From: Gambelia wislizenii
Taxonomy: Eukaryota > Chordata > Lepidosauria > Squamata > Crotaphytidae
Length of the DNA stretch: 64,000 nt
Assembly: GCA_030847615.1 (NCBI GenBank)
Contig: JAUMIR010000004.1
Location: 69,161,001 to 69,225,000, forward strand
Direction of reading: 5' to 3'
In this document: positions 1-11,860 of the stretch, in pieces
Numbering within the stretch: position 1 is the stretch's first letter
How the letters are laid out: each line of letters opens with the position of its first letter
The notes under the pieces: generated by a model
Databases searched by the model: none
Told to the model about the DNA's origin: nothing
Seen by the model: only the letters and a program-made list of their open reading frames with translations
Made by a program: the position numbers and the translations under genes

Positions 1-547
1 GCATCTACAAACCCATTACGCAAGTGGATGTTGTGCTTTCTTGATGATGATCGCCACCTAAGCAATGCCAAAAACAAGCAATCCAGCATATTATCATTCT
101 GCCAGTGATCAAATGGATCCTGGCCTTGAAATCTGTCCCAATTCAGCAGTCCTCCAGAAGGATAATGTGGGTATAAACATACAACTGCATGAAGAAAATA
201 AGCAGGGCTTGCATGCATAAACAAGACGGGAGAGCAGAAAGATGTGCTGTACAATGCCATATATGTTTAGTTGGAAATACTGTAAGTTCCTCTGCATTCA
301 ATGTAATTTATTCTCTGCAAAAAGATTTAGAATCTAAGTCAGAAAGTTAGTAGAAAAGGGTCAACAGGTTAATTAACTGTTGAGTGGACTCAATAGCTTT
401 TACTGTGACAACTCACTAACTCTTAACCCATTTCTACTAAGTTTCACTGGACTAAGCGGCTCAAAAGGTTACAAAGAGATTGCCTTTCAAAGTAAGGAAA
501 AGAATATCTAAAACCTTTGATCATTAGCTCATTCTGTCCCTTTCTAC

Positions 548-662
548 CCACAGAGAAAGCTGGCATGCGATTGGTAGCTCATAGGTCCATACGATGGCCC
601 CGTTCTCTTGCTCCTGGATACCTGCTATTGCTCCAGTAGGCTTCTCAGTTGTTATTTTGTAC
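548..662 (-). CDS. IKBKE: IKBKE exon, codons 234-272
   Basis: Acceptor ttgtacag ends at 663. The exon reads [18 protein letters not shown]...PIACQLSLW before GTAGAA (547-542). The exact 3' end is slightly uncertain: a competing GT lies 4 nt upstream, and the last codon (Trp) differs from the Gly of human. This is the last IKBKE exon visible; the sequence from 1 to 547 is intronic. Confidence 0.85.
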
Positions 663-3600
663 CTGTACAATGGAAGAAAGATGGGATATTAGGAGATAAC
701 AAACAAGAGGAATAGAACTCCGACTCTTGGATAGATTTATAGGATGGTCTCTTTCTTCTTCTTCTCTCCTTCGTATAGTTATATAAGATAGTGGGAGATA
801 AAGAAGAAATAAAGAAAGCAAGTGAATCAAGAAAAAAGCATGCAATATATACATACATGATTTCCTTGTTCCTTCGAGGTCCTCCAAAAGGGATAAATGG
901 GAGGCTACCTGTAGCTGCATGGTAAAAAGTAACCCCAATACTCCACAGATCTACAGTTACCCCGTAAGCCTTCTGCTGGGGCTTCTTCAGTACTGCTCGC
1001 TTATACATGTCTGGGTGCTGTAAGTTATAAAAGAAAAGAAAAGAAAAGACAACATCTTATTTTAATTTTTAGCCATGCCCCACTTTTAGAATAGTTAGTA
1101 ATCACTTTTCTAGACTCACACAAAACTGAAATAAAATCATGATAAAATTAGGTCTGCAACATTCAGGTTCATTCCTTATCCAGTGCAAAAGGAGACCTCT
1201 CTCCCTCATTAACTGAACAGCAGGTCAAAAAATAATATACAAGTGCTTCTAAAAACAGCAGATGAAAAACATCATCTTAAGATGAGCATTCTCCCTTCTC
1301 TCACACAGAAGACAAGTTTCTTGTAAGACAAGGATTGGATAACAGTGATACTCCTGATATTACTGGACTCCAGCTCCCGTAAGTCCAGTCAGCAGAGTCA
1401 AGAATGATGAAAGTTGTAGTCTAAATTCATTTGAATAAGCACAGCCTCTCCACCTGTTCTGAAATGATGCCAATATGTACAACAATTATGAACAGAGTGT
1501 ATGTGTTTCTTTCTTCAAGAGTATTGTTTTCATCTGCATGTAGAGTTATGCAATTTTAATGGACAGCTTAAAAGATTCTCAAACTTTTTACCTTCAAGGC
1601 TGCCTAGAGAGAGCTGAAGATGACTGAGTTCCACTGGTAAGAAAATGGCACTGCAGGGACAGAGCCAGTCACAAAGTAGCAGCAGACAGAGGAGGAGTTT
1701 CGTATTACCAATTAGTGATATAATTGTATATGAATACAGGTCACCCCTTGTATCCACAGAACCAATATATGCAGTTTCAGTTATCTGAGGGACACAAAAT
1801 AGAGGGCACATACCATAGAGTCATCCTAGAAAATGCCTACAGAGGCAACCCCTCTAGGCATCTTCTACATTCTTCAATGTAACTCTATGGTATGTTTCTA
1901 CAGGAAGTCCTTTATTTTAAAAGGTTTTCTATTACCCGCAGTTTCATTAATACATGCTAAGTCCAGGAAGATACGAGGGGTGACCTGTACTAAACCCTCA
2001 TGGGAATTTTAAAAATTCTTTACCACACTGATTCCCTTGTAGGAAAGTTCCATAATTCATCTATCCTCAAGTACAGACACTGTTGTAAAGATGCAAATTC
2101 AAACTCAGATCAGATAACTATATTAATAAAAGGCACGATGGCAGGAACTAGAGATAGCATACAGCCATCATGACATATAGCCTTTTCCTTCATGGGCTTA
2201 TTTAACCCTCTCCTAAAAGCTATCCAAGTTGATCATCATCAGCGCACTTTGTAGTAGAAAACTCCAAAGTTTAACTCTGCACTTTGTGAAGAAGTCTCCT
2301 CTTTCCTCTGTCCTGAACTTCCCATCATTCTGCTTTATTAGGTCACTTGGCAAGATCATCCTCAAAAAATTCCAAGAATGCAGAAGGAAAACAGAATTAT
2401 CAAAGAAAGGAAACAGAACAGTTCCCATTTGCAAATTTAATTAAGCTAACCATGTTCCTCTACCCTCTCCAAAAAAGCCAGAGGCTTAGATAAGACAACT
2501 GTGTGTTCCAGAAGTGGTTCTGCCCCTGAATTATCTTATTACAGAATGGAGCCAGTGTGGTGTAGTGGTTTGAGTGTTGGACTATGACCCTGGAGACCAG
2601 GGTTCGAATCCCTGCTCAGCCATGAAAATCCACTGGGTGACCTTGGGCAAGTTATACATTCTCAGCCACAGAAAACCCTGTGATAGGTTTGCATAAGTCA
2701 GAAACAACTTGAGGGCACACAACAACAATGTCTTCTTACAAAAGTCATATTTGTTAATTAAAAGGCCTAATATTGCACTTTACTTACAAGATATTCTTCT
2801 GTCCCATAAACTGATTCAAATTTTTCATCATCATCCAGTTCTCGGGCAGCTCCAAAATCAGTCAGTTTGTATATACTCTGTCTGTCTTCACCCGTTAGTC
2901 GCATTATGTTTCCTGGTTTGATATCTCTGTGAACAACCCCATTCTCACGGAGATGGTTCATTCCAGATACTAGATTGGGAATGGAGGGGAATAAAAAGAT
3001 GTTGTTTTCTTTCTTTTTTTAAGAAGTGGATGAGGATTTTGTAGATGAACAAGGATCCTTGTGTTTTTCACTCAAAGATAACCTGTTCTCACTGACAAAC
3101 TGTTTCACAGAACTGCGTTCTGGGTATGTGAAGGTGAAAATAAATATGTCACCAGTGGAAGCTTCCCTCACTCTTCCCCTGCATTGCAAGTAGCTGGTGA
3201 GAATGCTGATCAGGTGGAAGCCTAAACAGCTGGAGACTAGATTATCTGACGGACTACCTGTACCATTATAAACCTCCTCAGGCTCTAAGATTGGCCACAG
3301 AAGCTAGGCTCACATCCTTGCAGGTAAGATCTATTAGGCTGGTGAGCATGAGAGAGATGGCCTATTCTGTGGTGGCTCTAACCTTATGGAATGCCCTAGT
3401 TAGGATGTACACATGGTTCCTTCCCTGTTTTTAAGACCTGGGTGTTTTATCCTGCCTTTAACTCAACCTTTTATATCTGGGCTGGGCAATGTCTGGTCCT
3501 CCAGATGTTGTTGGAGCACAGCTCATCAGCTCTCGCTATTGGCTATCCTAGTTAGGGCTGGCTGGAGTTGCAGTCCAACAACATCTGGAGGGCTACCTGT

Positions 3601-6600
3601 TCTCCATTCTTGTTTAATACTGTGAGGTTTTTAAAAAATGTTGCAGTTGTTTTACCTGTTTTATGTTGGTTTAGGTAACTTTATTTTATTGCTTCCAATT
3701 CTTACTCTGTTATCTGCTTTGTGGAGGCTCTGCTTCAAAAGGCATAGCAATATTTTACATTAATAAATCAATTACACACATGTCTCTCAGGCCAAAGTCC
3801 TAATCCAGCTTGGAAACCTCCACATTGGCTATTTATGCTTTAATAATAATAAAAAAACAACCTCTCAAACACATCAGACCTAGAAATGTAAACATCACCA
3901 CATCTAGTATGGCTTCTGAATGGTGGAGTGAATTGAGTTACAGCATGTGCTGTTATTCCAGACATATCACTCTATTCCCTGTAAAACTAAGCTAATAAAT
4001 GCTCAGGACACAAAGTAATGGAATTACTGGTGTACAAGTACAATCGGCCTTCCACATGTGCAGGTTTAACTATTGCTGATTTAATTATTCATTGATTATT
4101 TGCTGCCATAGCCGCTGCTGCCCTATGCCATTTTTAATAGGGACTGCGAGCCTCACAAGACTGAGAGAAACTGAATGTCTGGCAAGACTTGTAAGTCCCT
4201 AATAAAAATGGTGTAGGGCAGCAGCAGCAGAGGTGGTGGCAAGCCCCACCAGCTGTCTGCTTCTGCCCTGTGAAAGAACCCCACCGCTCCAAAGGCATCC
4301 ACCGTGAATCAAATCCACAAATTGTAATGTGTGTGTATGTTAAATATGGTTTGAGGGGTCTAGAGGTACTTTCACTGGAGTCCTCTGCCCCTAACTCCAG
4401 TGAATGTGGAGGGCCAACTGTAATGCAACATATCATTCTATCATCGTCATCATCTATTATTATTATTATTATTATTATTATTATCATCACCACCACCACC
4501 ACCATCCTGTCTTTTTCCCAGTTTGGAATTCAAGGCAGCTTACAACAGCTTACAAATTCACAAAATAAAAAAGGTAAAAGATGACTAAAGTATCAAAAAA
4601 TTAAAAGCAATTTAAAACAAACAATTTTTAAAATACCACAACAAGATAACAGATAGAAACACCAGCACATTGTTTAGGTTGGATGGGCCTTGTACACTCA
4701 ATCTTTAAAGTCAGCAAAGTCTACAGATTAAGCAGTTTATACACCCAATCACCAAGCAAAAGTACCAGTTCAAATCTTTCACCAATAGCAACTCTGACCA
4801 CGTGGTGTATATTATCCTGTGTCCATGCTGAAAAATGTATATAGGGCAAACTTCTAGATCACTTAAATCAAGAATTATTGAGCATAAAAGCAAGATCAGA
4901 AATTATAACTTAAGGCACTCACTGAACATATCAACCAATATAAACATTCTCCTGAGTTTTTCCTTGGTTTTTTTCTGGGCTGTGAGGCCATGATCTGGAA
5001 TAGTTTCTTTCTGACGTTTTGCCTGCATCTATGGCTGGCATCTTCAGAGTCCTTAAGGTTCTTTGGAATTGAATGGATCTAACCTCACCCCTTTGAATGC
5101 ATCTCCTTGCAGAACAGGTCCCCAGTAGCTTAAATGACTGCTTGGATTTATCAGCTTATTTATAAAACACTTTTTCCTTATAGTGTTTCCCATCTACATA
5201 AGGTTTGTTGGTGTAGGTCAGTTCTGCTTTATCCTACTTGTTTGTTTGTTTTTTGTTTTTGTAGAAGGTGCTTCTATACTGTTCATTGCAATCTTTTTGT
5301 TACTTATGACTGTGTAAACTTTCTTTTGTTTCTTTAATTAGTTACTTTAAAGCTGGGCAGTTCTGATATCAAGCCATCTGTTGGTTCTACTTATTAACTT
5401 GGTTTGATTTGTATATCTATCTGTCTATAAACTCACACACTCTTATATGCAATTCTGCACATGTTGATACTGCTTGCTTCATTTGTGAGGTGGTAAGAAC
5501 TACACTTTTGTTTTTTATTTAGCTTTTGTTTTTTTGGACTCATGTTAATATGATTAAATTCTACACTATTTTGTATCTTTGGAGTCTGATATATTCCTTC
5601 TATGATCATTGGATTATTATAGAAAATTCTATTCTCATCTAACTAGTGATAAAGACTCATTGAAATGGCTCTAGGCTTCTAGGGAATAGGCATTTGCAAG
5701 CTCTTCATCAGAGCTTTTCAATAGCACATGGCCTGTGGACTATATTTAGTTGTCCTATTCATGTGCATGAAATGGACCTTGATGTCCTTGTGACTCCATT
5801 GTTCATCATGGACTTCCAAATTTAGGTTTCAACTATTGTTTCACAATGTAACTGCCTTTATTTGACATATACATTTCTCTCTGGCTTTTCTTCGCAAACG
5901 AAGATTCAGGAAGGACTCATCCCATGCTTTCTGCAAGCGTGCTGATGACTAAAAAGGCCAATCCAAGATAAACAAGTCCGGTTGCAAAAAGCACAGCAGA
6001 AGGTCTCCTTGGGTGATGTTTTTGGGTTGTGATTCTTTCTGCGTTGTCGTTTCTCTTCAAGACTTGTTCATCGTGAGTTCTCAAATAAGGCTGCAGCATT
6101 GTGGATAGTGCGTCTCCATGCCTCCCGATGTGAGGCCAGGGTGGACCACTGTTGGTGATCAATTTGGCCAAGCCTGAGATGTTGTTTCAGGGAGTCTTTG
6201 TATCGCTTTTTTGGAGCGCCCCTCTTACGCTGACCCGTGGCGAGTTCACCGTAGAGTAGTATTTTTGGGAGGCGATGGTCCTCCATCCTAGAAACATGCC
6301 CTGCCCAGCGCAGCTGTGTTCTCAATATCATGGCCTCAATGCTGGTGATCCCTGCTTGCTCAAGGACAGCAACATTCGTCACATAGTCAGTCCAGTGTAT
6401 ATTTAAGATTGTGCGTAGACAGCGCTGATGAAAGTGCTCGAGGAGTCGTAGGTGGTGGCGATAGGTGACCCATGTTTCAGATCCATAAAGGAGGATAGAC
6501 AGTACGATGGCTCTATACACACTGATTTTTGTGCTTTGCCTCAGGTGTTTATTGCTCCAGACTCTTTTGTGAAGTCTTCCAAATGCACTATATGCCTTTG

Positions 6601-8872
6601 CTAATCTGTGATCGATCTCTTTGTCAATCTTGGCATCTGAGGAGATGATGCTTCCCAGGTAGGTGAACTGCTGAATGGACTTGAGCAGAGATTTGCTGAC
6701 GGCAATGTGGGAATGGTGGTGTTCGTCCTGTGGTGCAGGCTGGTAAAGAACTTCTGTTTTCTTCAGGTTGACTTCTAGCCCAAACAGCTCGGCAGCTGTT
6801 GCAAAGCAGGATGTTAAGCGCTGCAGAGCTGCTTCTGTGTGGGCAACAAGGGCAGCATCATCGGCGAAGAGCAGCTCACGGACTAGATAGTTTAGAGTCT
6901 TAGTGTGAGCCCTCAGATGGCTTAAGTTAAACAAGTTACCATCAGTACGGTAGCGTATATAGATGCCGTCGTCTTCTTCAAGCTCTGCCATAGCCCTTTG
7001 GAGCATCGTGCTAAAGAAGATTGTAAATAAAGTTGGTGCAAGAACACAACCTTGCTTCACTCCATTAGTTATTAGAAAGGGCTCTGAAAGAGCATCGCCA
7101 TATCTGACTTGACCACGCTGTCCCTCGTGTAGCAAGATAATCATTTTAAGGAATTTGGGGGGACATCCTAGTCTTTCCAGGATCTGCCACAGACCTTTTC
7201 TACTTACAGTGTCAAAGGCTTTGGTGAGGTCGACAAATGTTACATAGAGACCCTTGTTCTGCTCCCTACATTTTTCTTGCAGTTGCCTAAGGGCAAATAC
7301 CATGTCTGTAGTACTCCTATTGGCTCTGAAGCCACATTGGCTTTCAGGGAGAAGTTCTTCTGCAATAACAGGAACTAATCTGTTCAGGAGTATCCTTGCA
7401 AGGGTTTTTCCAGCAATAGAGAGCAGTGTTATGCCTCGATAGTTTGAGCAGTCGGATTTTGCTCCTTTTTTCTTGTACAGGGTGATGATGACTGCATCTT
7501 GGAGGTCTGATGGCAGTTCCCCTTTTTCCCAGCAATTCACAAGGAATTTGTGGAACTTTTCGTTATATTGTGTGTATATAGTATATAATGTGATACTGTG
7601 CATTGCCTATAAGCTTCAGTTGCTCTGTGTCTTTTGTCAGCAGCTCTTGTCTCTCATATATATACATGTATAGTGTTTTATATTAATTTATGGTTCAATA
7701 TCAGTTACACTGAATTGCCTATAGGCTCTTGTTGTTCTGTGCTCTGTATATTTCTCACAATATTGTTTACAATCATATTTACACCTTTTGGATTTTCTTT
7801 TTGAAGTCTTCCCTTCCCCCCATCCCCATTTTGGTTCCCACTTGGGAGTCACATTCTATGACTGTGAATTGGATCAGGGACAAACAGAGTCCTACTCACA
7901 CCATTAAATGTAGCTGCAACACTTACCTACACAGTGTAATACTATAAGGAACTCAGATTCTGATAGTCCAAAGGCATTTTCTGGCTCTTCTAACAGGCTC
8001 AGCAGGCTTCCACCTGAACAGTACTCCATAACCAGCACCTTCTGTTTGCTGACTTCCTGCGTTTGAATTTGAGGCCGAAAATTAAATCCCATCTGTGGGG
8101 GTTGAATTGCTTACCTGATAGTGTGAACTCAGTGACAGTATACACTGTAGTTCCAAACATTTCATTCTACCACAACTGAAGCTAGCATAAATTTCCTGCA
8201 AAACCTACTATTACGGTAGATATACAGGGGAGTGGGGAGAGATTGAGAGAGACTGAGAGAGAGAAAAAGGGAGAGAGAGAGAGAGAGAGAGATCTCAGAA
8301 TGAAAAAGTTTGAGGATGTTTTTTAAGATTAGGAATTGTATGCATGTCTGTCAATGCACTTTCCCCTTCTGCTGTTTTTCTGTTGAAAATAGCCCCCACC
8401 CAAAAGTTGTATTTTTCCTCTTCAATATTGAAAAGACAAGGATACTAAGTATTAAAGAGAAGCTGGGAATTGAAAGGGGGTGAAGGTGTGACTTCAGCAA
8501 GTAGTTCCTGCCAAATTAACTCTTCTGTCCAGAAGAAGAGCTAGGTGAACAGAGAAAAAAAGAGCAAGGACAACAAATACCATCTGTAAGCAATGCTCAG
8601 AAAACAACCTAAGCCCCTTCAATATGATGTGGTTCACTGCACAAATCTTAATCCCTTTCCATATTATGGGATACAGTGTGGGATTCATAAGGAAGCAAAG
8701 ATAAGGCCATGGAAATTGATGCTCTGAAGACAGATGGACAGGTCAACAATATGAAGTGATCCAGGTAGTCAAAGTTGCAAAATATATCCTCATCAGATAT
8801 TTTAAAAAAATCTTCCTGGCCATAATAGCTCAACTCCCTCAACAGTACAAACTAAGTCCCAATTCACATACC

Positions 8873-8921
<49 letters not shown>

Positions 8922-11408
8922 ATGAAAGAGAGTGATAAAAATGCACACAGAAAATGGATTCATGATAAAGCAGACATTTGCCTGCTTCACTGCCCAAGAT
9001 TGCTGTTAAATGCACAGGAAGATAAGATCTTCAAGCTCACTGACTGCTTATTGCACACAGTCTGAATGAGTAACTTAGGCTGGTAATGAAATGATATCTC
9101 AGGCACTCAATCCTCATAGCAATGTATCTGTGCTTATTGGCCCTAAGGAGACTTCAAAAGACAAGGTGCTTTCCCACAAACTAGGAGTGAGAGGATGTGC
9201 CTCTTATCCTTGCTTGCATTTTTTGCTTCCTTCATGGCTGTGAATACTCAGCCCCCTATTCTTTTATAAGAAAGAAATGGTTTCCTGTTAATTAACATGC
9301 TAAGATCCAACCTGTACATTCATAAAAATCACATGGTACAGGTCTCCTAGGACAATAATGCTACAGAACAAGTAGTGTAATGGAGCCAAGCCTCATAGGG
9401 TCAAAGCCCCAGGACCTTTTTCATTAGCAGGGACTATGACCCCATCTATCACCAGCACCACTCCCACACTCTGTTTCCTCTGAGGGATTTGTAGTTTGAT
9501 GAAGTTCTCAGAATTCTATGCTAGAGAACTCTAGTCTAGTTTCCTGAACTATATCCCTAGAGTTTTCTAGAAGACAAGTCTAAGTACCTTGTCAAACTAG
9601 AAATCCCAGCATTCCATGAAATGGGGCCATGGCAGTTGGTGGTATAACTGTGTAGTACGGATACACGCTTGGAAATGTTGTCTTCCCTTCCTAAGATTTT
9701 TGGGAGATGAAATGCTTAATACAATTTGAGATAATGCAACAGAAAATTAGGTGTATACTAAACAAATGTTGGTCATTAACACGCTTGTAAAACAACTTGA
9801 AGAAAGAGTAGGGGTCATTTTATGGGCTAGCTGTGCTCAAAAAAGGGGATGTCCATGTGCCATGGCAATAAATAAATAAAATACAGCACAGCTTCACATG
9901 GCTTGGGGAACATTTTATGTAGCCAGATAAACTGAACTACTATGTAGACAATACACTACGCATGGTGAAGGAGGGACGATACACACTTTGTGGATAAGTA
10001 ACACTGAAATAAGCAGGGTTTGGCAAATAAAGTTTGGGTGTGTACAGTGGGGATTGGTTTCATTATACTGCTATTGTTGTGCCAGCACTATCATATCAAT
10101 CAGTCCCCATTTTAGAGAGAAAACTAAACTTACTATCTCTTCCACAGCAAACAGTTTGACAATGTTCTGGTGGTTTAACTTCCTCAGCACCTCAAACTCT
10201 CTCATCTGCACTGCCTGAGGTCTCAGATAACTGGCACTGTTGAAAACCTTGACCGCAACCAGTTCTCCTGATATCTGGTAGGGGAAGGGAGGAAGCAGAA
10301 ATTATTAGGGATGCAAAAACCATTTTACATTTTGCATATAAACAAGAAGAGAGAAAGCCACACATCTCCAACATGCAACTTTTCTTTTACTTATACTAAT
10401 TAGTACCTTGTATTTTTAGATATAACTGTAGGTTTAGACTAATGACAGAAAAATATGATAAAATCTATATATCAACATCTATATATCCACTTCAATTGGG
10501 CAAGCTGAGGAGGCTAAAAACTATCAAATAAAAAAAGGTATTTGCCCAAGGAATGTTTACCACCAAGGGGGCTAGGTGGTATTCCTTAGGGAGGGAGGCC
10601 CAAAGCTTGAGAAAGCACAGTCTCATGCCATTGGAAAACATGCCTTAAATATTCATAGGACTGAGAGAAGGGCCTCTTGGGAAGATCTCAACACTCAAGC
10701 TGGCTTTGACAGGAGAAGACAGTCCTTCAGGAAATGTGGTCCCAAGCCACTTAAGGGCTGTACAAGTCATAACCAGCACTCTGAATGCACCAGCCACTGA
10801 ATTATCTGTCTCTCTATACAATTTTAGTTACATCAGCACAAATTGCTCCAAAGTTGAATCTGTGCTGCAGGTATGGCTGCAGTAACCACCTAAGGATCCA
10901 CTTCATACAAATGGCTCTCTGTGTCAAGTTGTGTTGGCTTTCTATCCACAGGCACTCCACCTTCTAGTCTCTCACCCTGTTGGGAGAGTCTGATCTGCAA
11001 TGGGCTTTTGATTCTCAAATCTGTCTCACTACCCATAAAGTGATAACAGTACCTCTCATCTGCCTCTCTTAGAGCAGTTTGGGTAAAACTGCATTTACCA
11101 TTATTGAAATAAATAATGTTTCAAGAAAAGGTCTGACAATTAGACGCAGAGCTTAGAAAATCTTGACTTTTTAACCATAATGTCTGAAAATTAGTCATGC
11201 TAGCTGGGGATACTGAGAGCTGTAGTCACCCAAAGTAGTTTTTCCCCTAACTCTGATTTTAATTTCAATTTTGTTGTTTGATCTGCTCCCAGGGTTTCCC
11301 AGCTAACCCACATCTTCTTACCTTGTTGCGTGCTTTGTACACACTGGCAGTGGCACCTTGACCCAGCACATCATCTGTTTTCCAGAGATAATTCAGTGTG
11401 CTTTGCAT
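548..11408 (-). CDS. IKBKE: IKBKE (IKK-epsilon) kinase, 5' half, six coding exons
   Basis: Ser/Thr kinase of the IKK-related family that acts in the cytosol downstream of nucleic-acid sensors and phosphorylates IRF3/IRF7. Six exons read in frame on the minus strand: 11408-11322, 10274-10134, 8056-7927, 2969-2788, 1017-857 and 662-548. They give 272 codons, all with GT-AG borders. Visible are the Gly loop (GQGATASVY), VAVK lysine 38, HRD aspartate 135, DFG aspartate 157 and activation-loop Ser172 ([10 protein letters not shown]). These positions coincide with human IKBKE. Wording such as [19 protein letters not shown] and [10 protein letters not shown] fits IKBKE rather than its paralogue TBK1. 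The ubiquitin-like and coiled-coil parts lie beyond the left edge. Introns hold LINE, MITE and SINE insertions. No stop or frameshift is seen, so this looks like a working gene. Confidence 0.96.
857..1017 (-). CDS. IKBKE: IKBKE exon, codons 181-233 plus two bases
   Basis: A 161-nt exon with acceptor aacttacag. The donor is set at ATCAT|GTATGT because only that choice joins in frame to the next exon (AT|G TAC AAA ATA). Reads [15 protein letters not shown]...RRNKEI: kinase C-lobe with [15 protein letters not shown]. Confidence 0.93.
1737..1987. mobile_element. Tigger-like MITE
   Basis: TA-flanked, with ends caggtcaccccttgtatcc and ggaagatacgaggggtgacctg. An inner palindrome (accatagagt / actctatggt) is also present. 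Confidence 0.75.
2548..2729 (+). mobile_element. tRNA-headed SINE
   Basis: A-box-like tagtggtttgagtg and B box ggttcgaatccc, then cactgggtgaccttgggcaa and the tail acttgagggcacacaacaac. Not a functional tRNA: no cloverleaf 3' half. Same family at 19.5, 35.2 and 49.2 kb. Confidence 0.85.
2788..2969 (-). CDS. IKBKE: IKBKE catalytic and activation-loop exon, codons 120-180
   Basis: A 182-nt exon, phase 1 to 0, with an aatctag acceptor and a GTAAGT donor. Holds MNHLRENG, the catalytic HRDIKPGN loop (D135), DFG (D157) and the activation segment [11 protein letters not shown], with Ser172 as the expected phosphorylation site. The residue just before that serine is Glu, where human has Val. Confidence 0.96.
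3235..3780 (+). mobile_element. L2-like LINE remnant
   Basis: Frame fragments [20 protein letters not shown] and [10 protein letters not shown] resemble the L2 RT tail. Interrupted by the MITE at 3475-3612. Confidence 0.55.
3475..3612. mobile_element. hAT-like MITE (cagatgttgttgga family)
   Basis: Arms ctccagatgttgttgga and tccaacaacatctggag face each other. Inserted in an L2-like remnant. Confidence 0.6.
4041..4420. mobile_element. Tigger-like MITE
   Basis: TA-flanked, with ends caatcggccttccacatg and gaatgtggagggccaactg. An internal inverted repeat (gctgccctatgccattttta / taaaaatggtgtagggcagc) is shared with the element at 23993. Confidence 0.75.
4510..4610 (-). mobile_element. L2-like 3' tail fragment
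   Basis: ttggaattcaaggcagcttac in inverse orientation, next to an (ATT)n(CAC)n run at 4456-4505. Confidence 0.5.
4725..4950 (+). mobile_element. Penelope-like GIY-YIG fragment
   Basis: Plus-strand frame reads VVYIILCPC, a stop, [20 protein letters not shown]. This is the YI...YIGQT...R...EH pattern of the GIY-YIG endonuclease tail of Penelope-type retroelements. Confidence 0.6.
4955..5075 (-). mobile_element. Penelope-like 3' terminal fragment
   Basis: Shares ccttggtttttttc, ctgacgtttygcctgcatct and ggcatcttcagag with 25790-25875, the 3' end of the other Penelope copy. Orientation is opposite to the GIY-YIG piece beside it. Confidence 0.6.
5874..7562 (-). mobile_element. Non-LTR retrotransposon copy A (GA-tailed family), 5'-truncated
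   Basis: Minus-strand reading frame covering most of a reverse transcriptase, inside the IKBKE intron and in the same orientation as the gene. Motifs: [42 protein letters not shown] and the catalytic [12 protein letters not shown], followed by thumb and tail ([29 protein letters not shown]). The frame is open from inside the RT domain to a TGA at 6070-6068, where the sister copy at 28 kb reads CGA. This single C-to-T change removes the C-terminal zinc-finger tail. The upstream Met is host-derived. The 3' end (gcgaagaaaagccagagag) is shared by all copies. Clade is not settled (Ingi/Vingi-like or another jockey-group clade). Confidence 0.88.
7927..8056 (-). CDS. IKBKE: IKBKE exon, codons 77-119
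   Basis: A 130-nt exon, phase 0 to 1, with an aaacgcag acceptor and a GTAAGT donor. Reads [19 protein letters not shown]...[10 protein letters not shown]: the hinge ([10 protein letters not shown]) and the alpha-D/E region. Confidence 0.94.
8876..8922. repeat. (CA)n(GA)n microsatellite
   Basis: Perfect CA run followed by GA run. A separate (GA)n lies at 8268-8291. Confidence 0.95.
9350..9665. mobile_element. Degenerate palindromic MITE-like block
   Basis: Contains gagggatttgtagtttgatg and aaactagaaatcccagcatt, the inverted arms of the family above, around duplicated agagttttctag-type words. Confidence 0.4.
10134..10274 (-). CDS. IKBKE: IKBKE exon, codons 30-76
   Basis: A 141-nt phase 0-0 exon bounded by ctaccag and GTAAGT. 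Reads [12 protein letters not shown]...[18 protein letters not shown]. Carries the ATP-binding lysine (K38) and the alpha-C helix region (QMREFEVL). Confidence 0.95.
10535..10800 (+). repeat. Dispersed repeat (L2-associated UTR type)
   Basis: gactgagagaagggcctctt, agacagtccttcaggaaatg, gggctgtacaagtcataacc: words of a common squamate LINE-linked repeat. In an IKBKE intron, antisense to the gene. Confidence 0.5.
11322..11408 (-). CDS. IKBKE: IKBKE first coding exon (codons 1-29)
   Basis: Starts at the ATG of MQSTLNYLW and ends in ...KARNK before GTAAG (11321-11317), phase 0. Contains the glycine-rich loop. An acceptor (ttgcag) ending at 11438 would add 29 nt of 5' UTR (11409-11437), so at least one noncoding exon should lie upstream (higher coordinates). 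Confidence 0.95.
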
Positions 11409-11754
11409 GGCCAGAAAGAAAATGGCCTGCCTGTTAGCTGCAAGATACATGGAAGCAGACAGCAAATTTTAGTAGCACGTAGCTGCCAAACCTGGTCAGC
11501 TTTTCCATAAACTGAGATACTTCTCTTTTCACTTATGAGTAATGCATAAGAAAGGTATGGGTGTGAATTACAACTTAAATGCATTGGACCTCTGGAAGAA
11601 GCAGGGATGAATTAATGATAGTAGCAACAATTTTCTCTCTTGTATTTTGGGAGAAGTGCAATGCATAACAAGGTGGTTCTTCCAAAAACATTGTTTATGT
11701 TTCAAATAGTCTCTTGTTGAGGTTTCTGAAAACACCTTTGATAATGTAATTTTT

Positions 11755-11860
11755 AACACTTATATCTCATGCCCCACAAAGTATCTCTAAGTGGTTTACA
11801 GCAAAAAAAATAGGTATACTGTATAATAAAAGCAGAATACAATAGAAAAAATGATACCAT
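11755..11860 (-). mobile_element. L2-like 3' tail fragment
   Basis: Inverse L2-type tail: tatctctaagtggtttacag following a LINE-like cttatatctcatgcccc. Confidence 0.4.

Noticed and set aside
2560..2620. tRNA gene
   Set aside because: A and B boxes are present, but the sequence continues into a SINE body and no acceptor stem closes.
6068..7603. 511-codon frame as a host gene
   Set aside because: It is a reverse transcriptase of a repeated, 5'-truncated LINE with sister copies in the window.
8268..8922. CRISPR-like or regulatory repeats
   Set aside because: Simple GA/CA microsatellites with no spacer structure.
548..11408. Kinase exons as TBK1
   Set aside because: The paralogue is close, but [32 protein letters not shown] and [16 protein letters not shown] follow IKBKE, and the neighbour SRGAP2 supports it.
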